The notes beneath the pieces are model-generated. The model saw only the letters and a program-made list of their open reading frames with translations, was not told the DNA's origin and made no database searches. The position numbers and the translations under genes are program-made. DNA of 64,000 nucleotides from contig CP141137.1 of the NCBI GenBank assembly GCA_035236585.1, positions 12,416,327-12,480,326 of the forward strand. The letters are read 5' to 3'. The first letter of the stretch is position 1; each line of letters begins with the position of its first letter. Source of the DNA: Warburgia ugandensis (Eukaryota; Streptophyta; Magnoliopsida; Canellales; Canellaceae). This document shows positions 11,040-25,000 of this stretch, one piece after another.

Positions 11040-12240
11040 GTTTTGATGATCATCTAGGAGGGCCGGATTTAGATCTGTAATGGCCTCAATGTTATCCTAT
11101 TTTGACAACCTAAATTAAATGTAAATTTGGCACGGGAAAACACAATCAGTAGGTTGAATTATCATGGATAGTTAAAATTACTTGAGAACAAAGAGTCTGG
11201 TAGAGTCCATTGCTCAAAGACAATTAAAGAAGTGGACGCCCTTTTTTCAAGCGTGAAAATCCTTTTTTTTTTTTTATAGATCCAAGCCTTTCATGAGGTT
11301 GACAATACATAAAATACCCGACCTGCGACAAAACAATGTATTTAGATGATCTAACCACCTTTTTTGGTCTTTGAAACAATTAATGAAAATATATGGTTAT
11401 AATATTTGACTGCTAAAAGCATTCAATGGCTATGAAATTTCATCTCAAGCTAAGGCACTCCGACCATATAAAACGTGGCCACCATATGAAGAGTTGCAAT
11501 CATCCAAGTGTTGGGAGAAACCATCCATTAATTTACTAAGTCAAAGGTAACATTGTGAATGACTCAAATTTTCATAAATCCAGGCCATTCTATAGTTATA
11601 GCCATCCAAAGCATTAGCAAAGGTCTAATGAATTAGAAATAAGGGCAATTATATAACTTCATTTTTATAGAATGCATATGACCATATCATACATATCGAT
11701 GTGGGATTATGAGGTAGAAAGAGTCAAGAATTCCATCCACTCATTTTTTCGCATAAGATAGAATAATATAATTAACCTTGTATACAAAACTGGAGGATTC
11801 TGACCTCTATCATTCATCAATAGGAACTATTGACATGTGATATACAAAGCAGTCAATTAAGTACAAAATTACACACTTTATTTGGTCTCATGAACACTAG
11901 TGAGTTTGAGAAAGACGCGGCCTTACTTCAATTCAAATCATGCCATATGGCATCTCCACAATCTCCACTCATTGCTTAGCGGTGTGTGATGGCCAACTAT
12001 AGCTAGCAACTTCATCTTCTAAGTTTGAGAAAATGAAGACCTAGGGAAGTCCTCGACAAATGATAAAGGTCATTGGGCTTGATCCACATTTGAAATATAA
12101 TTCCTGAGGTAGAATAACAGCTATTAGAATCGTGTGCCAGTTTTCATCTCAATGAAATCTTCGCTTATTCATCCTGGCTATAGTAACTCAAAAATTGCTA
12201 AGATAATTTGTACATTTGCATATGCAATATCTTATCAGGG
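11040..12240. other. Intergenic / receptor gene 3' flank, nothing recognised
   Basis: AT-rich DNA downstream of the minus-strand receptor kinase copy. It may include its 3' untranslated region; no clear polyadenylation signal was chosen. A poly-T run lies at about 11264-11274. Confidence 0.4.
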
Positions 12241-12245
12241 CTTTG

Positions 12246-15140
12246 TTAGTTAATCTTAGTACCAAGATACAAGTCTTTGATAGCAATCAGTTCCCTGACG
12301 ACATCTCCCATCCCCATGCGCTCTCTTGGTGATTCTACGCAACATGATATGCCAACCTTAAACACCATGATCAAGCAATCTTGCAATTTATTTCTCATGT
12401 TGACACTATGGTTGTTGTTGTTGTCCCTGGAGGTAGCTTCAACATCTGCAACCAATTGTGGGTCTACAATTTGCATTACTTGGTCAGGCAAAGCCATTTT
12501 TGTGAACTGGTGGAGGTCAAGTCCATCTTTGAACATGTCATTGGTAGGTCTCTTTCCCGTGAAAATCTCCAACAAAAGAATACCATAACTGTACACATCA
12601 CCTTGTGTGGTTGCCTTGCAACCCATCCCATATTCTACAATATATGGTTCCAAATTTTAGTAGCATCATATACACATTTCAAAATAGATATTATCATTAG
12701 TTGGGAAAGAAAGAATGATATCATGCCAACTTAAGCCTTATTATGGATTCAAGATTACAAAAAATTATGTAAATAGATAGATAAAGTCATTTACCTGGGG
12801 CGACATATCCAATAGTTCCCTTTAATCTTGATGAGCTGGCTTTTCTTCAAAGCAATTATCAATGGCCTCAAAGAGTAACTTTGATAGGCCAAAGTCACCA
12901 ACATGTGCATTCATGTCATCATCAAAAAGTATGTTGCTTAGCTTTAGATCGCAATGAACAATTGGTACTTCTCCATGGTGATGAAGATAATGCAAGGCAG
13001 ATGCAACATCTGTAGCAATATTTACTCTTTAGACAAAGGTCAATTTTCTGACTAGATGTTGCTCACCTTCATCAGGATGCAACCACTTATCAAGACTACC
13101 CATGGGCATAAACTCAAAGACTAAAGCTCTGAAATCATTGCCATTGAAATCAATGCTTGAGCAAGAAGTGAAGATCTTAACAAGATTACGATGTCGAGCA
13201 TTTCTTAAAGCCTCGCATTCAGCGTCGAAGCTTACATAAGCTCCATGTTGTTGAAGGTTGAGTACCTTCATTGCAATGATTTCTCTATTAATTTCTAGAG
13301 TTCCTCTATACACAAAACTATAACTTCCAACACCAATCAAATTTTCCAAGGAGAACCCATTAGTTGCTCTATGGAGATCTGCATAAGAGAACCTTAACAA
13401 TTGATGATCTGCAAAAGACGTGGAAGGAGGCTTCTTTTTTTACTTTCTTCTCCATTGGAATGCAACAATGAAAAGTGCGGTTATAATTAGACAAAAAACC
13501 ACACTAAATGTTGCCAAACCTACCTTCAAAGCATGAGACCTTCCATGTTTTGTATAAATGGGGGTAGGACACACAGGCAATTGTAATTCTGAGATACCTC
13601 CACAAAGCTTGCTGTTTTCGTAGACTGAAATTGCACTTGCATTTCTAAATATCCAATTTTTTGGTACTTCACCCTCAAGATGATTAAAAGAGATATTCAA
13701 AAGTTGAATTCCTTTCAGACTGCTTAGGGATGAAGGAATGGTTCCTTGAAAGGAGTTGTGTTGCATGTAAAGGTATTCTATACTTAAACAATTGCTCAAT
13801 GTGCACTGCACCTCACCGGCCAAGTTGTTGTAAGATACATCTAATGTCCCAAGCATTTTAAGGTTGCCAACTTCCAAAGGTAGAGATCCTGTGAAAGAAT
13901 TATATGACAAGTCGAGATATATTGAGAGAGCAGGAAGGTTAAGAACTTCTTTCGGTATGTTACCACTAAGCTTGTTGTTATGAAGATACAGTTGCTGCAT
14001 ATTCTTACAATTTCCAAGACTTACAGGAATTTTTCCTGTTAAGTTATTCAACTCTAATCCGAGCATGCTCAATTGTGTCAAATTGCCTAGGGATGTCGGA
14101 ATTTGTCCCCGAAGTCCATTACCACCCAAGAACAAGGAGTCTAGTTTGTTAAGCTTCCCAATTCCAACGGGAATGGTACCTTCAATAAAATTTGATTGCA
14201 TGCCTAACACATTTAAGCCTATGAGATTTTCGATGCCCCATGGGATAGTTCCAGATATTTGGTTTCCTCCTAAAGTTAGGTAAGTTAGTTGTGTTGAGAG
14301 ATTAGATACTACAATGGGCAATGCACCTTTGAAGTTATTAAAGTCTAGTCCTAAGTCTGATAGACTTGTGCAGTTAGTCAAAGAATTGAGAAAATTCAAG
14401 TCATTCGCTCCCTTCGTACCTCCCAGTTGATTTCCCCAAAAACTAAGAAAGGAGAGACCTTGAAGGCTACCCAAATGTAGAGGCACCAAACCAGTGAAAC
14501 TGTTGTTACCAAAATCAACTATTGTAAGTTGTGAAGCATTGAGCAATGACCCTGGTATATGTCCTCTAAATCGATTGATATCCATATAAAGCTCTTGTAA
14601 GTTTGGGAGAGTTAAGCCTAGCTCGGGTGGAAGGCTCCCGTCCAATAGGTTATCTGTTACCCCAAATATAACAAGTGATGAGAGATTATAAAGCAAGCTA
14701 GGAATTGTACCTGACAATGTATTGATACCAAGGCCGAGACTTTTTAGCTTAACCAATCTTCCTATATCATAGGGGATACTTCCTTTCAAACTATTTTCCC
14801 CCAATTCCAAGATGGTGAGAGACGAAAGATTGCCTAGGGAAGGTGGGATGCTTCCTCTAAGCTTGTTGTGTCTAAAATTTAACACAGTGGGCCTCGAAAG
14901 TGACTCGAGATCCATAGGAATGACCCCAACAAGCTCATTGTACTTTAAATCAAGTACTTGAAGTTGGGTCATTATATTGGCTGGAATCTCTCCGTGATAT
15001 GAATTACAGCTCAGATTGACAGATTGCAGTCGTGGAAGGCGAAAGACGGCTTGGGGGAGGTGGCCATAGAAACTGTTGTTTTAGAGGTGAAATACCTTGA
15101 CAAAAGAGAGGTTTGCAATGGAGGGAGATGTGGGACCTTT
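12246..15140 (-). pseudogene. LRR receptor kinase pseudogene, copy 1 (LRR-XII, Xa21/EFR-like)
   Basis: Members of this family are plasma-membrane immune receptors with an LRR ectodomain and a non-RD Ser/Thr kinase. Reading 5' to 3' on the minus strand: about 20 LRRs (18 in an uninterrupted 510-codon frame 14972-13440), a cysteine pair (LCGG...LPVCP), a membrane segment ending FIVAFQWRRK, then kinase motifs GVGSYSFVYRG, AMKVLNLQQ, HCDLK (cysteine before the Asp, so non-RD) and DFG. A 160-bp intron (12794-12635, gtaaa...ttgtag) splits the kinase as is usual for the family. The last exon (12634-12246) encodes EYGMGCKATTQGDVYSYG to VVRELIAIKDLYLGTKIN and a stop. Damage: in-frame TAA at 15081-15083, TAA right after the membrane segment at 13440-13442, a 1-base frameshift in the activation segment near 12845, and no signal peptide because homology ends near 15140 where an LTR begins. 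A truncated LRR-membrane protein could still be made, which I cannot exclude. Confidence 0.85.
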
Positions 15141-15149
15141 CAATTCTTA

Positions 15150-16963
15150 AACATCTTAATCAAATCCATAAAATAAAAGTATACAGTCCATAATTAAATT
15201 CAAATGGTAGTCTTGTTTATTAACTCACGTCACTGTCTAAAATTCTGGTAAAAGGATCTCTTGCAGCTCTCACGGTTTCTCAACGGCCTTGCCTTTCTTG
15301 TTATCGCGCTCGAGATCTAAGGCATTGCAAAACAAAGCAATGCCTCATCAAGCTATCGCTTGTGTAGGTACATAGACAATTAATGTAATAAAAAGAAATA
15401 AACGAATAACAGTACTGATAAAATAAAAAGTCTATCATCTATGAAGATAAAAGTATTATAAGTCATGCCAACATAATGCCAATTTATCCCATATACTAAG
15501 ACATGCATTTCACGGAGTTAAAACATGACATGAATCAATGAAAATGAGCATACAATAAGAATAAGGGCACCCTAAGGTAATGGGTCCCACAACATCGCAC
15601 TAATATCACTGATCATGAGTACTCATAGCCAACCTCTGAGTGTCGTCACACCCAAGCATACCATCCATAACCATGTTCATCATACACGCACACATAATAA
15701 GAATATGTATTGTCATGCTGCAGTGGCAACCCTTCATGGGTCTCAACCACTGCCACTCCCCGTCGACACCATAAAGGGAAACTTAGCGTCCGTCCCCATG
15801 GAAAGGCCCGGACCGGTAGTGTGGACTATCCATGTTACCAAACCCCTACCAAATGCCATCTACGGGCAGGTGTCTATCATATCACAATCTCATCACATTA
15901 CAAATCTCGGAGGGTAGGTGGCCGGCCCTATCCCTCCTAGCATGACGCCCACTGGGTGAGAGCACCCATCATAAAACACAAAACACGAAAATCATATATA
16001 TATGCCAAAACTCAAAAGTACTCATAACTCGCAATCCTCAAGGCATGCCCCTCATCCTGGGGTTAGCCTATAAAAGGACCAACTAACAAGCCTCTATTCT
16101 TATTTACATGCAAATCCATGCATTTCCAATATATAATAAGAAAGAAGTCTCTATTTAAGCATAATTAATTAATATCATGCTCATAAAAAACTATGATTTT
16201 TATGCGATTTTTCTTATGCTCCTAAAAACTTCCCTAAGTACTGTTCTTCATGTTTTTTTGGAGAAACCAGCTGTTGAATCTCTCCCAAATTTAAAGGATT
16301 TGTTCTTGGGTCTATCATGCACTAGATGGATGGTCCGATTTGCAAACAAATGTGGTTTCATCCATAAAATCATGCCCCAACAGTAGCGTGCATAGGGTTC
16401 CTAGGAAAAATTTCATTTTTTCTGGATTTCCTGATTTCCATGCGTTTTCCCTTGCTATTTCGTTACACATGTAACATGAAAAGAGAAGGTTTATGGCTTA
16501 CCTCTAATGCTGGGTGTCGCTTGATGTTTGCCGGAGCCCTACTCGTCGGAAAAACACAAATTTACAGAGGCAAGGGTTTTGAGTGAAAACGGGGAAAGGT
16601 GGTGTGTTTTGGCACCTGAGGGGGGAAGATATAGGCTGTAGAGTTTAAGGGAAAAGGAACTCTTCCTTTTCACGTCTCCTTCTGGCGATTTCTTTGGTAG
16701 AGACGTGTAGAAGAAGAGGGGTGCCGTTATCAATTTGGGCCCCTGTATTTTACGTTTCTGCCAAATTACCAAATTACCCCTATAACTTCAACGGCTCATA
16801 ACTCTTTCGTTTGAGCTCCGTTTTTTGCGTTCTTTATGGCGTTGGAATTCTATTGACAAGAACTTTCAAATTCTTAAGTTTTTAAGATCAAATTCCATCT
16901 ATAAATTTTTATTTTAATTGATTTAATAAATTCTTAAATTATCCAAAAATTAAGGATATTACA
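15150..16963 (-). mobile_element. LTR of a Ty3/gypsy (chromovirus-like) element, partial copy
   Basis: Nearly the whole stretch aligns, in reverse complement, with the solo LTR at 45408-48351. Shared landmarks are 'gcgctcgagatctaaggc', 'caagcgatagcttg'-type sequence and the outer end 'aaggatattaca' at about 16952-16963. No internal coding region belongs to it. It abuts the receptor pseudogene on one side and the Athila-like element on the other. It is an incomplete fossil; strand is given relative to the solo LTR as printed. Confidence 0.7.
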
Positions 16964-19900
16964 ATCAGAGATAGGGTATATAACAACAACATCTAAGAGC
17001 TTTAAGACTTCATCTTTGACCACGTCCTTCATGTGGGGGTTCAGTCATCTTTGGGTTTCCCAAGAAGGTTTTGCATTTTCTTCTAGATGTATCCTATGAG
17101 TGCATATTGTTAGACAAATCTCTTTTATGTCTGCTATTGTCCACCCTATAACAGTTTTATGTTCTTTAAGAATATCTAAAAGCTTACCTCTTATTCTTTA
17201 TTTGAGTCTGATGTTATTATTACAGGTAAGGTTTCATCTGGGCCTAGGTATGAATATTTCAAGTTGTCAGGCAAGGATTTTAGGTCCAAAAATGGTGATT
17301 GTTCTATTGAGGTTATCGAGACAGATTTAGACGATGGGAGTGGTTCCACATAAGAACCCCACTTAGAGATATCCATGATTGGTGCAACATCTATAAAATT
17401 GTTTACCTCCTCAATAAACTTGTCTATATCAAATTTTCCATTAAAGTGCAAGAGACAAGCCTTCAGAGGGTCAGAGATGGTCAATGCTGAATGAACCTCA
17501 TTAATTACACTCTTTATCAAGTTGACGTCAAAGGGATCATTGAGGTTTAAATGTTGTTGATCAACATTAAAGACATTAAGCTTAACATTCATGTTGCCGA
17601 ATGAGAGTTTTATTACACCATTCCTACAGTTAATAATTGTGTTGGATGTCACCGAGAATGGATGTCCATGGATGACTAGGATCTGACTTTGGGGATAAGA
17701 TATAAGTTAGGTATTTAATACAATGAAATTAACATGATAATAAAACTTATCCACCTATATCAACACATCTTCAACCAAACCATAAGGTATTTTGACTGAT
17801 TTATCAGCTAATTGTAGCATGGTAGTGGTTGGTTTTAACTCACTAAGTTTTAGTTGCTAAGTTAAGAAGTGTTCTATCTATGACATGATCTCCAATGATG
17901 CAAGTAATTGTAAGACATCTTGGATCTCTAAATTATGGTGGGGTCTTGTGTTGAATTAAAGAGCTTACCTGCTCAGTGCAAAAGGTTTTCTTTTATATAT
18001 TCAACTTTGTTTTTCTTGTGCAGAGCTCTTTTAAGAATTTGGCATAGGCATGGATGTCTTTAATTGCATTGAGCAATGGTATATTGATTTGTACATGTTT
18101 AAATACCTCCATTACCTCATTGAAGTTTATTCCCTTTCTAGCTTTGTTCAGTAACTGAGGGAAAGGGGCTTTAGGCACATAAGGGGCCTCACTATAAGTT
18201 CTACAGGTTTTTTTTTGTCTCTTCTCTTTTTCCTATGTTTTAGTTACCTCTTTCTCATTTGCAGTTTCCTTAGCCTGCCCTTCTTTGTTATCGATCTGAC
18301 CACTGCTCCTAAGGGTGGTTATGGACTTGCCATGCTCATGAGGGTGAAGGTTTTGGGAACTTGACCCTATCTCAAATTAACCCTTAGGTTAGGGATGGGT
18401 TGAATAGGGAACTGACCTTTTTCTCTATTATGTAGTTAAGTTGACAATTGGCTTACTTGCATCTCTACTTAGCTATGGCTTGAGAGTTGACATTCAGGTA
18501 TTGCTTTAAAGTCCTTTTTGTTTCTTCATTCTATTTTGCTATCATGCTCTCAATTCTATCCTCTAAAGATGATTTCTTTAGGTGCTGAGGTTGTTGGAAG
18601 CTAAGTGGTTATTGAGGAACTATAGGCCTAGGAGGAAAATTTTGGGTAGAGGGATTTAGTAGTGGTCCCCATTGGTGATTATTCTTTGACCTGGAAAGAT
18701 TGGGATGCCTAACCATTCAGGATTGTAGGTCTCAGAATACAGGTTATTGCTAGGTTGGCGATATGCATTCAATGTATTCGCTTTGTCTACAAGAGATTCA
18801 AGGAATACTTTATTGGATGGACTAGCTGAGGTTAAATGAGCTAAACTAAAATAAGTAGCCCATACCTCTTGTGGAGGTTTATGGGATAATATAGTAGCCA
18901 TGAAAGATTGAAACATAGTTTCAAGCTTGTCCATTCTTCCATCTAATTTTTCAGCAACAGAGTCGAGCTTATAGGATAGATCAGTATGCACTCCTATCTC
19001 ATCGAGACCTCCTTTCTTAGTGGGCTGGTTAGTTCTTTCTCTCCTATTTGAATAATCCCATTGCTGAAAGTTATTGGCTACTATATGAAAGAATTCACGT
19101 GCCTCACTTTCATCCTTTAACATAAGGGTCACTCCACTTGCTGCATCTATCATTTGTCTATTTTGAGGCGTCAATGTCTCATAGAAGTATTGAACCTGCT
19201 ACCATTTCTCAAATCCATGATGAGGGCATTTTGGAAGCAGTTCATTCCACTATTCCCAACATTCATAATATTGTTCATTATCCCTTTGTTGAAAATTGAT
19301 AATTTCATGATGAAGGGCATTTGTTTTGTGAACAAGGAAGAACTTATTCAAAAACTTCTTAGACAATTGGTCCCATGTATGTATGGACCTGCCTCCAAGG
19401 AAATACGCCATGACTTGGTTTTGTCCTTAAGTGAGAACAAAAAGAGCCTAAGCCTAATAGAATCCTTCAAAAAGTTTTGGAACCTAAATGTGGCACAAAT
19501 ACCAAGGAACTCCTTGATATGTAGGTATGGGTCTTCTCAGTCTCGACCATAAAAAGTAGAGAGTAATTGAATGACTCTCGACTTTAACTTGAAGTGGTCG
19601 GCATTTATGGGAGGTAAAGCTATGCATTATGGGGTATTAAGTTGTAGAAGCGCATAGAAATCCCAAAATTGTTTTGTGCTCAATCTCTACTAGTGGTTTA
19701 GCCATGGGGATAGGAACTAGGTTTCTTTCCCCTTGGTATTGGATGCATTGAATCTCTAGGTCTAAAGGTAATAGCTCTGGGTTCTGAGATCACGCCCTTG
19801 CATGAACTAGCCTAATCTAAAATGTTCTAATCTAAATGCTGACTCTAACTGTATCTGATGCACAAACAAACAGGCACAATCAAATAATCTTTAGGCTAAT

Positions 19901-22080
19901 AAGCAACAATATGTTGACTTTCTTGAATTTGTGCAGGGACAATGCTTTTAAATTAGACTAATCTAACGCTCCTCCTCTCCTTTACATTTAACAATTGCTT
20001 GCCAGTTAGGCTCTACGCAAGGTGGTTAATACAATCCTCATGTAAGAAGGCATTTAGACCTCAACAAACATTAACAGAAGGCATGGGAAAATCACTTGGA
20101 TTTTAAGACACCCACTATAACCACAGTGCTCAAAAGCCACTGTAGTGACAATAGATAACATCTTAGTAAGAGGATCCTACAAGCATGTGATAGTCCTATA
20201 GGTTTCTTCTAATTGATTTTAGATTAATTCGAAAGGTAGGGTTGCACACTTGAGGTGATTATCTAACATGGGTCAAAGAGTGGTAATGAAATCCACCCTT
20301 GATCTTGGTGGGGTAGGGTGTCCTTACAATTTAATTTCTACACTTCATGGCAGTTCAATTAGCATATATATCAACTTAAAGCATTAAACGTGCCCTAAGA
20401 ATACAATTAAAATAGTAAACTAATGCAAAATCCTAAAAATGTAGCAATTATCAAATATGCTTTCTATATGCAACTATTCTACCAAACAAAGATGACTATT
20501 TTAAATATAAACCCTAATCTAGATCATAAAAGGAGTAAGGAATACTTACGATGGGGTTTTTAATGAAAATAAAGAGTGGGTCACCTTATCCCACACTTAC
20601 CCTGTATTATACAACCCTTTTTAAATTGAAATGGAAATTTAAAATTACAAAGGGGCATCACTACAAGATTCATTCAAAAGAAAAGAAAATTCATATTCTA
20701 AGAAAGCAGGGAAATTTCTATTTTCATGAAGATCCACTTTCCAATTTCCTCTATTTTCCTATTTTCTAAAAAGAAAAATTAGAAATAAGTACCAAATTCA
20801 GGAAAAAGGTGATTATGCACTAAAAAAATTGTAAACTGCATAAAAATTACCTAAAATGCTAAAAGTATTTAATTCCTAATTTTCTTTATTTTTCAAAAAA
20901 TTTGAATTTTTTATTTTTAACTATATTTTATGAAAAGTCTATTGCGGGTCCTCGACAATGGAGCCAAAAACTTGTTGTATTTTTTGTAAGTGCACGGCTA
21001 TTGTAGTATAGCATGTGCAAGTACAGGTCGATCCCACAAGGACTTGCTTTAAGTATTTGAAGTTTTAATAAAATTAAATTGCCAAAATTTAGAAATAAAT
21101 AACAAAAATTACTAAAAATGGAGTAAGAGTTTAGAATTATTCAACTTCCAAAATTTACAAAATTTCTAGGTCAAAAAGAAAGAAAATCAAACTAAATAAC
21201 ATGAAAAATCTACTTCCCCAGCTTAATCAATATCAATTTCTTCAAATTTGGTCTTTTAAGAGTTGATCAGCCTGCATAAATGTCTTTGAAATATCCTTGA
21301 TTAAAGATCTGACGGTTGGATTTGTCAAATTCCTCAAAATCTTAAAGATTTGGAGTAAATGGTGATTTTGGGATTTGGATGGTCTAGATCACTTTCTGAA
21401 TTTCAAATTAAAGATCAAAGATGTTAATTAAGTTTAGGGATGGCTTAAGAATGATGTCTAAAAGCTAATTGAAAGTATAATATGAAACAGAGGAGATATT
21501 GAGAAATCTTGTTTACTTAAGGCTAACCCGTTGATTGGGTTAAGCCTTAATCAATCTGGTTTAGATTGGACAATTCCTGGATAACAAAATAAAGATAAAA
21601 TAGAACTGGAATGAAAATAGGGACATAGAGGGAATTAAAAATGGGATATATAAGGAATTAAAGAAAAGTGGTATGGATAAAACTAGAATCAACGAAAAAA
21701 AATTTTTTAATAAAAAACAAGGAAAGGAACATGACGGAGAAGAAGGACGCCAGAGGAGGAAGATCAGGAAAGGTTGGTGAGTCTGGAAATTCTTGTTTCC
21801 AGAGAGTAACCGAGATAGAAAAATCGAAGGTCAACTGATTGTCATGCAGTTGCCTACAATGATGAAAAGAAAATGTGAATCAAAGAGAGGTTCTGGTTAG
21901 TGGAGGAGAGAATAGGGCTGGAAACAGACGCCTGCAGGTTAGGTGTGGTGTGAGATGGAGGAGAGAATGGGCAGACATAGTGCTTCGTGCTCAAAACAGA
22001 GAAGGAAGAGGGCAGAGCTGTTGGGTGTGGGAGAAGTACGCCAGTGCAAGCGGGGATGCCGTCTGGTGTCTACAGCTTTA
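16964..22080 (-). mobile_element. Broken Athila-like Ty3/gypsy retrotransposon
   Basis: Recognisable parts on the minus strand, in element order: LTR-like sequence (roughly 20985-22080, containing 'gcacttacaaaaaatacaac'); a primer-binding-like motif next to it ('tttttggctccattgtcgag', 20950-20972 region) as in Athila/Tat elements; gag-like protein (PQNRQMIDAASG, around 19500-18650); the conserved FLKELCT segment near 18000-18180; and the protease region (LKYSYLGPDETLPVII, 17652-17191). It is an incomplete fossil with many breaks and looks old. The outer LTR border near 22080 is approximate because the kinase-exon array starts there. Confidence 0.7.
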
Positions 22081-22084
22081 ATGC

Positions 22085-25000
22085 TTATCTGACCGCTAAA
22101 TTTTGCAATTCAACGATTGGATGGTCAATTAGAGCTAAAATACAAAATTTTATCTTAAATATAAAATTGATTGCTGAGATGATTCAATTAGATGCTAATT
22201 TAGGGGTCTTTTGGCCAAAATTGAACACTTAAAAGATAGCTTCAATATCTGAGAACAATTATAGATTTTCAATTTTCATTACTTAGTAGGGCAAAGCTAT
22301 TTTGGTGAACTATATCGGTCAAGTCCATCATTGAACATGTCATCTGTATGCCACTTTCTCGTGAAAATACCTACCCAAAGAATGCTATAGCAATACACAT
22401 CGCCTTATGTGGCTACCTTGCAACCCATCATATAAACCGTTCATTACTCTTCTAATTAGCTCTGATGATCATCTGACTGCTAAATTTTGCAATTCAACGA
22501 TTAGATGGTCAATTAGAGCCAAAATACAAAATTTTACCTTAAATATCAAAATCGATTGCTTAGATGATCTAATTAGATGGTAATTTAGGGGTGTTTTGGC
22601 CAAAATTGAACACTTAACGGGTAGCTTCAATATCTGAGAACAATTCTAGATTTGCAATTTTCATTACGTGGTAGGGCAAAGTTATTTTGGTGAACTATAC
22701 CGGCCAAGTCCATCATTGAACATGTCATCTGTTAGATCTCTTTTCCATGAAAATATCTACCCAAAGAATCCCATAGCTATACACATCGCCTTGTGTGGTT
22801 GCCTTGCAACCCATCATCTGAACTGTTCATTACTCTTCTGAATAGCACTGATTATCATCTAACCGTTAAATTTTGTATTTCAATGACTGAATGGTCAATT
22901 ACAGCTAAAATACAAAATTTTATGTTAAATATCAAAATTGATTGCTGAGGTGATCTAATTAGATGGTAATTTAGGGATCTTTTGGCCAAAATTTAACACT
23001 TAACAGGTAGCTTCAATATTTGAGAACAATTTTGGATTTGCAATTTTATTTACTTGATAGGGCAAAGTTGTTTTGGTGAACTATACCGGTCAAGTCCATC
23101 ATTGAACATGTCATCTGTAAGTCTCTTTCCCGTGAAAATATCTAAACTGTTCATTACTATGTAGGCCTTGCAACCCATCATTTAAACTGTTCATTACTCT
23201 TTTGAATAGCACTGATTATCATCTAACCGTTAGATTTTGTAATTCAATGATTGGATGGTCAATTAGAGCTAAAATACAAAATTTTATGTTAAATATCAAA
23301 ATCGATTGCTGAGGTGATCTAATTAGATGGTAATTTAGAGGCCTTTTCACCAAAATTGAAAACTTAACAGGTAGCTTCAATATCTGAGAACAATTCTGGA
23401 TTTGCAATTTTCATTGCGTAGTGGAGCAATGATGTTTTGGTGAATTGTACCGGTCAAGTCCATGATTTAACATGTCATTTGTAGGTTTCTTTCTCGTGAA
23501 AATATTTACCCAAAGAATGCCATAGCTATATACATCGCCTTGTGTAGTTGCCTTGCAACCCATCATCTGAACCATTCATTTCTCTTCTAATTAGCTGTGA
23601 TGATCATCTGATTACTAAATTTTGCAATTCAATGACTGGATGGTCAATAAGAGCCAAAATGCAAATTTTTATTTTAAATATCAAAATTAATTGCTTAGAT
23701 GATCTAATTGGATGGTAATTTAGGGGTGTTTTGACCAAAATTGAACACTTAACAGGTAGCTTCAATATCTGGGAACAATTCTAGATTCGCAATTTTCATT
23801 ACGTGGTAGGGCAAAGCTGTTTTGGTGAACTATACCGATCCAGTCCATCATTGAACATGTCATATGTAGATCTCTTTCCCATGAAAATATCTACCCAAAG
23901 AATCCCATAGCTATACCATCGCCTTGTGTGGTTGCCTTGCAACCCATCATATAAACCATTCATTACTCTTCTAAATAGCGCTGATTATCATCTGACAATT
24001 AGATTTTGTAATTCAATAATTGGATGGTCAATTAGAACAAAAATACAAAATTTTATGTTTAATATCAAAATTGATTGCTGAGGTAATCTAATTAGATGCT
24101 AATTTAGGGATCTTCTGCCCAAAATTGAACACTTAACAAGTAACTTCAATATCTAAGAACAATTCTGGATTTGCAATTTTCTTTACTTGGTAGGGCAAAG
24201 TTCTTTTGGTGACCTGTACCGGTCAAGTGTATCATTTAACATGTCATTTGTAGGTCTCTTTCCCGTGAAAATATCTACCCAAAGAATGGCATAGCTATAT
24301 ACATCGCTCTGTGTGGCTGCCTTGTAACCCATCATCTAAACCGTTCATTACTCTTTTGATTAGCTGTGATGATCATCTGATTACTAAATTTTGCAATTCC
24401 AAGATTGGATGGTCAATTAGAGCCAAAATACAAAATTTTATCTTAAATATAAAAATTAATTGCTTAGATGATCTAATTAGATGGTAATTTAAGGGTGTTT
24501 TGGCCAAAATTGAACACTTAATAGGTAGCTTTAATATCTGAGAACAATTCTAGATTTGCAATTTTCATTACGTGGTAGGGCAAAGCTGTTTTGGTGAACT
24601 ATATCGGTCAAGTCCATCATTGAACATTTCATCTATAGATCTCTTTCCCATGAAAATATCTACCTAAAGAATGCCATAGCTATACACATCGCCTTGTGTG
24701 GTTGCCTTGCAATCCATCATCTAAACAATTCCTTACTCTTCTGAATAGCACTAATGATCATCTAACCGATAAATTTTGTAATTCAATGACTGAATCGTCA
24801 ATAACAGCTAAAATACAAAAATTCTATGTTAAATATCAAAATTGATTGCTGAGGTGATCTAATTAGATGCTAATTTAGGGGTTTTTTGGCCAAAATTGAA
24901 TACTTAGCGGGTAGCTTTAAATCTGAGAACAATTTTGGATTTGCAATTTTCTTTACTTGGTAGGGTAAAGTTGTTTTGGTTAACTGTGCCAGTCAAGTCC

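Noticed and set aside
12246-15140. Functional Xa21/EFR-like immune receptor
   Set aside because: Two in-frame stops, a frameshift in the kinase and no signal peptide region; kept as a pseudogene.
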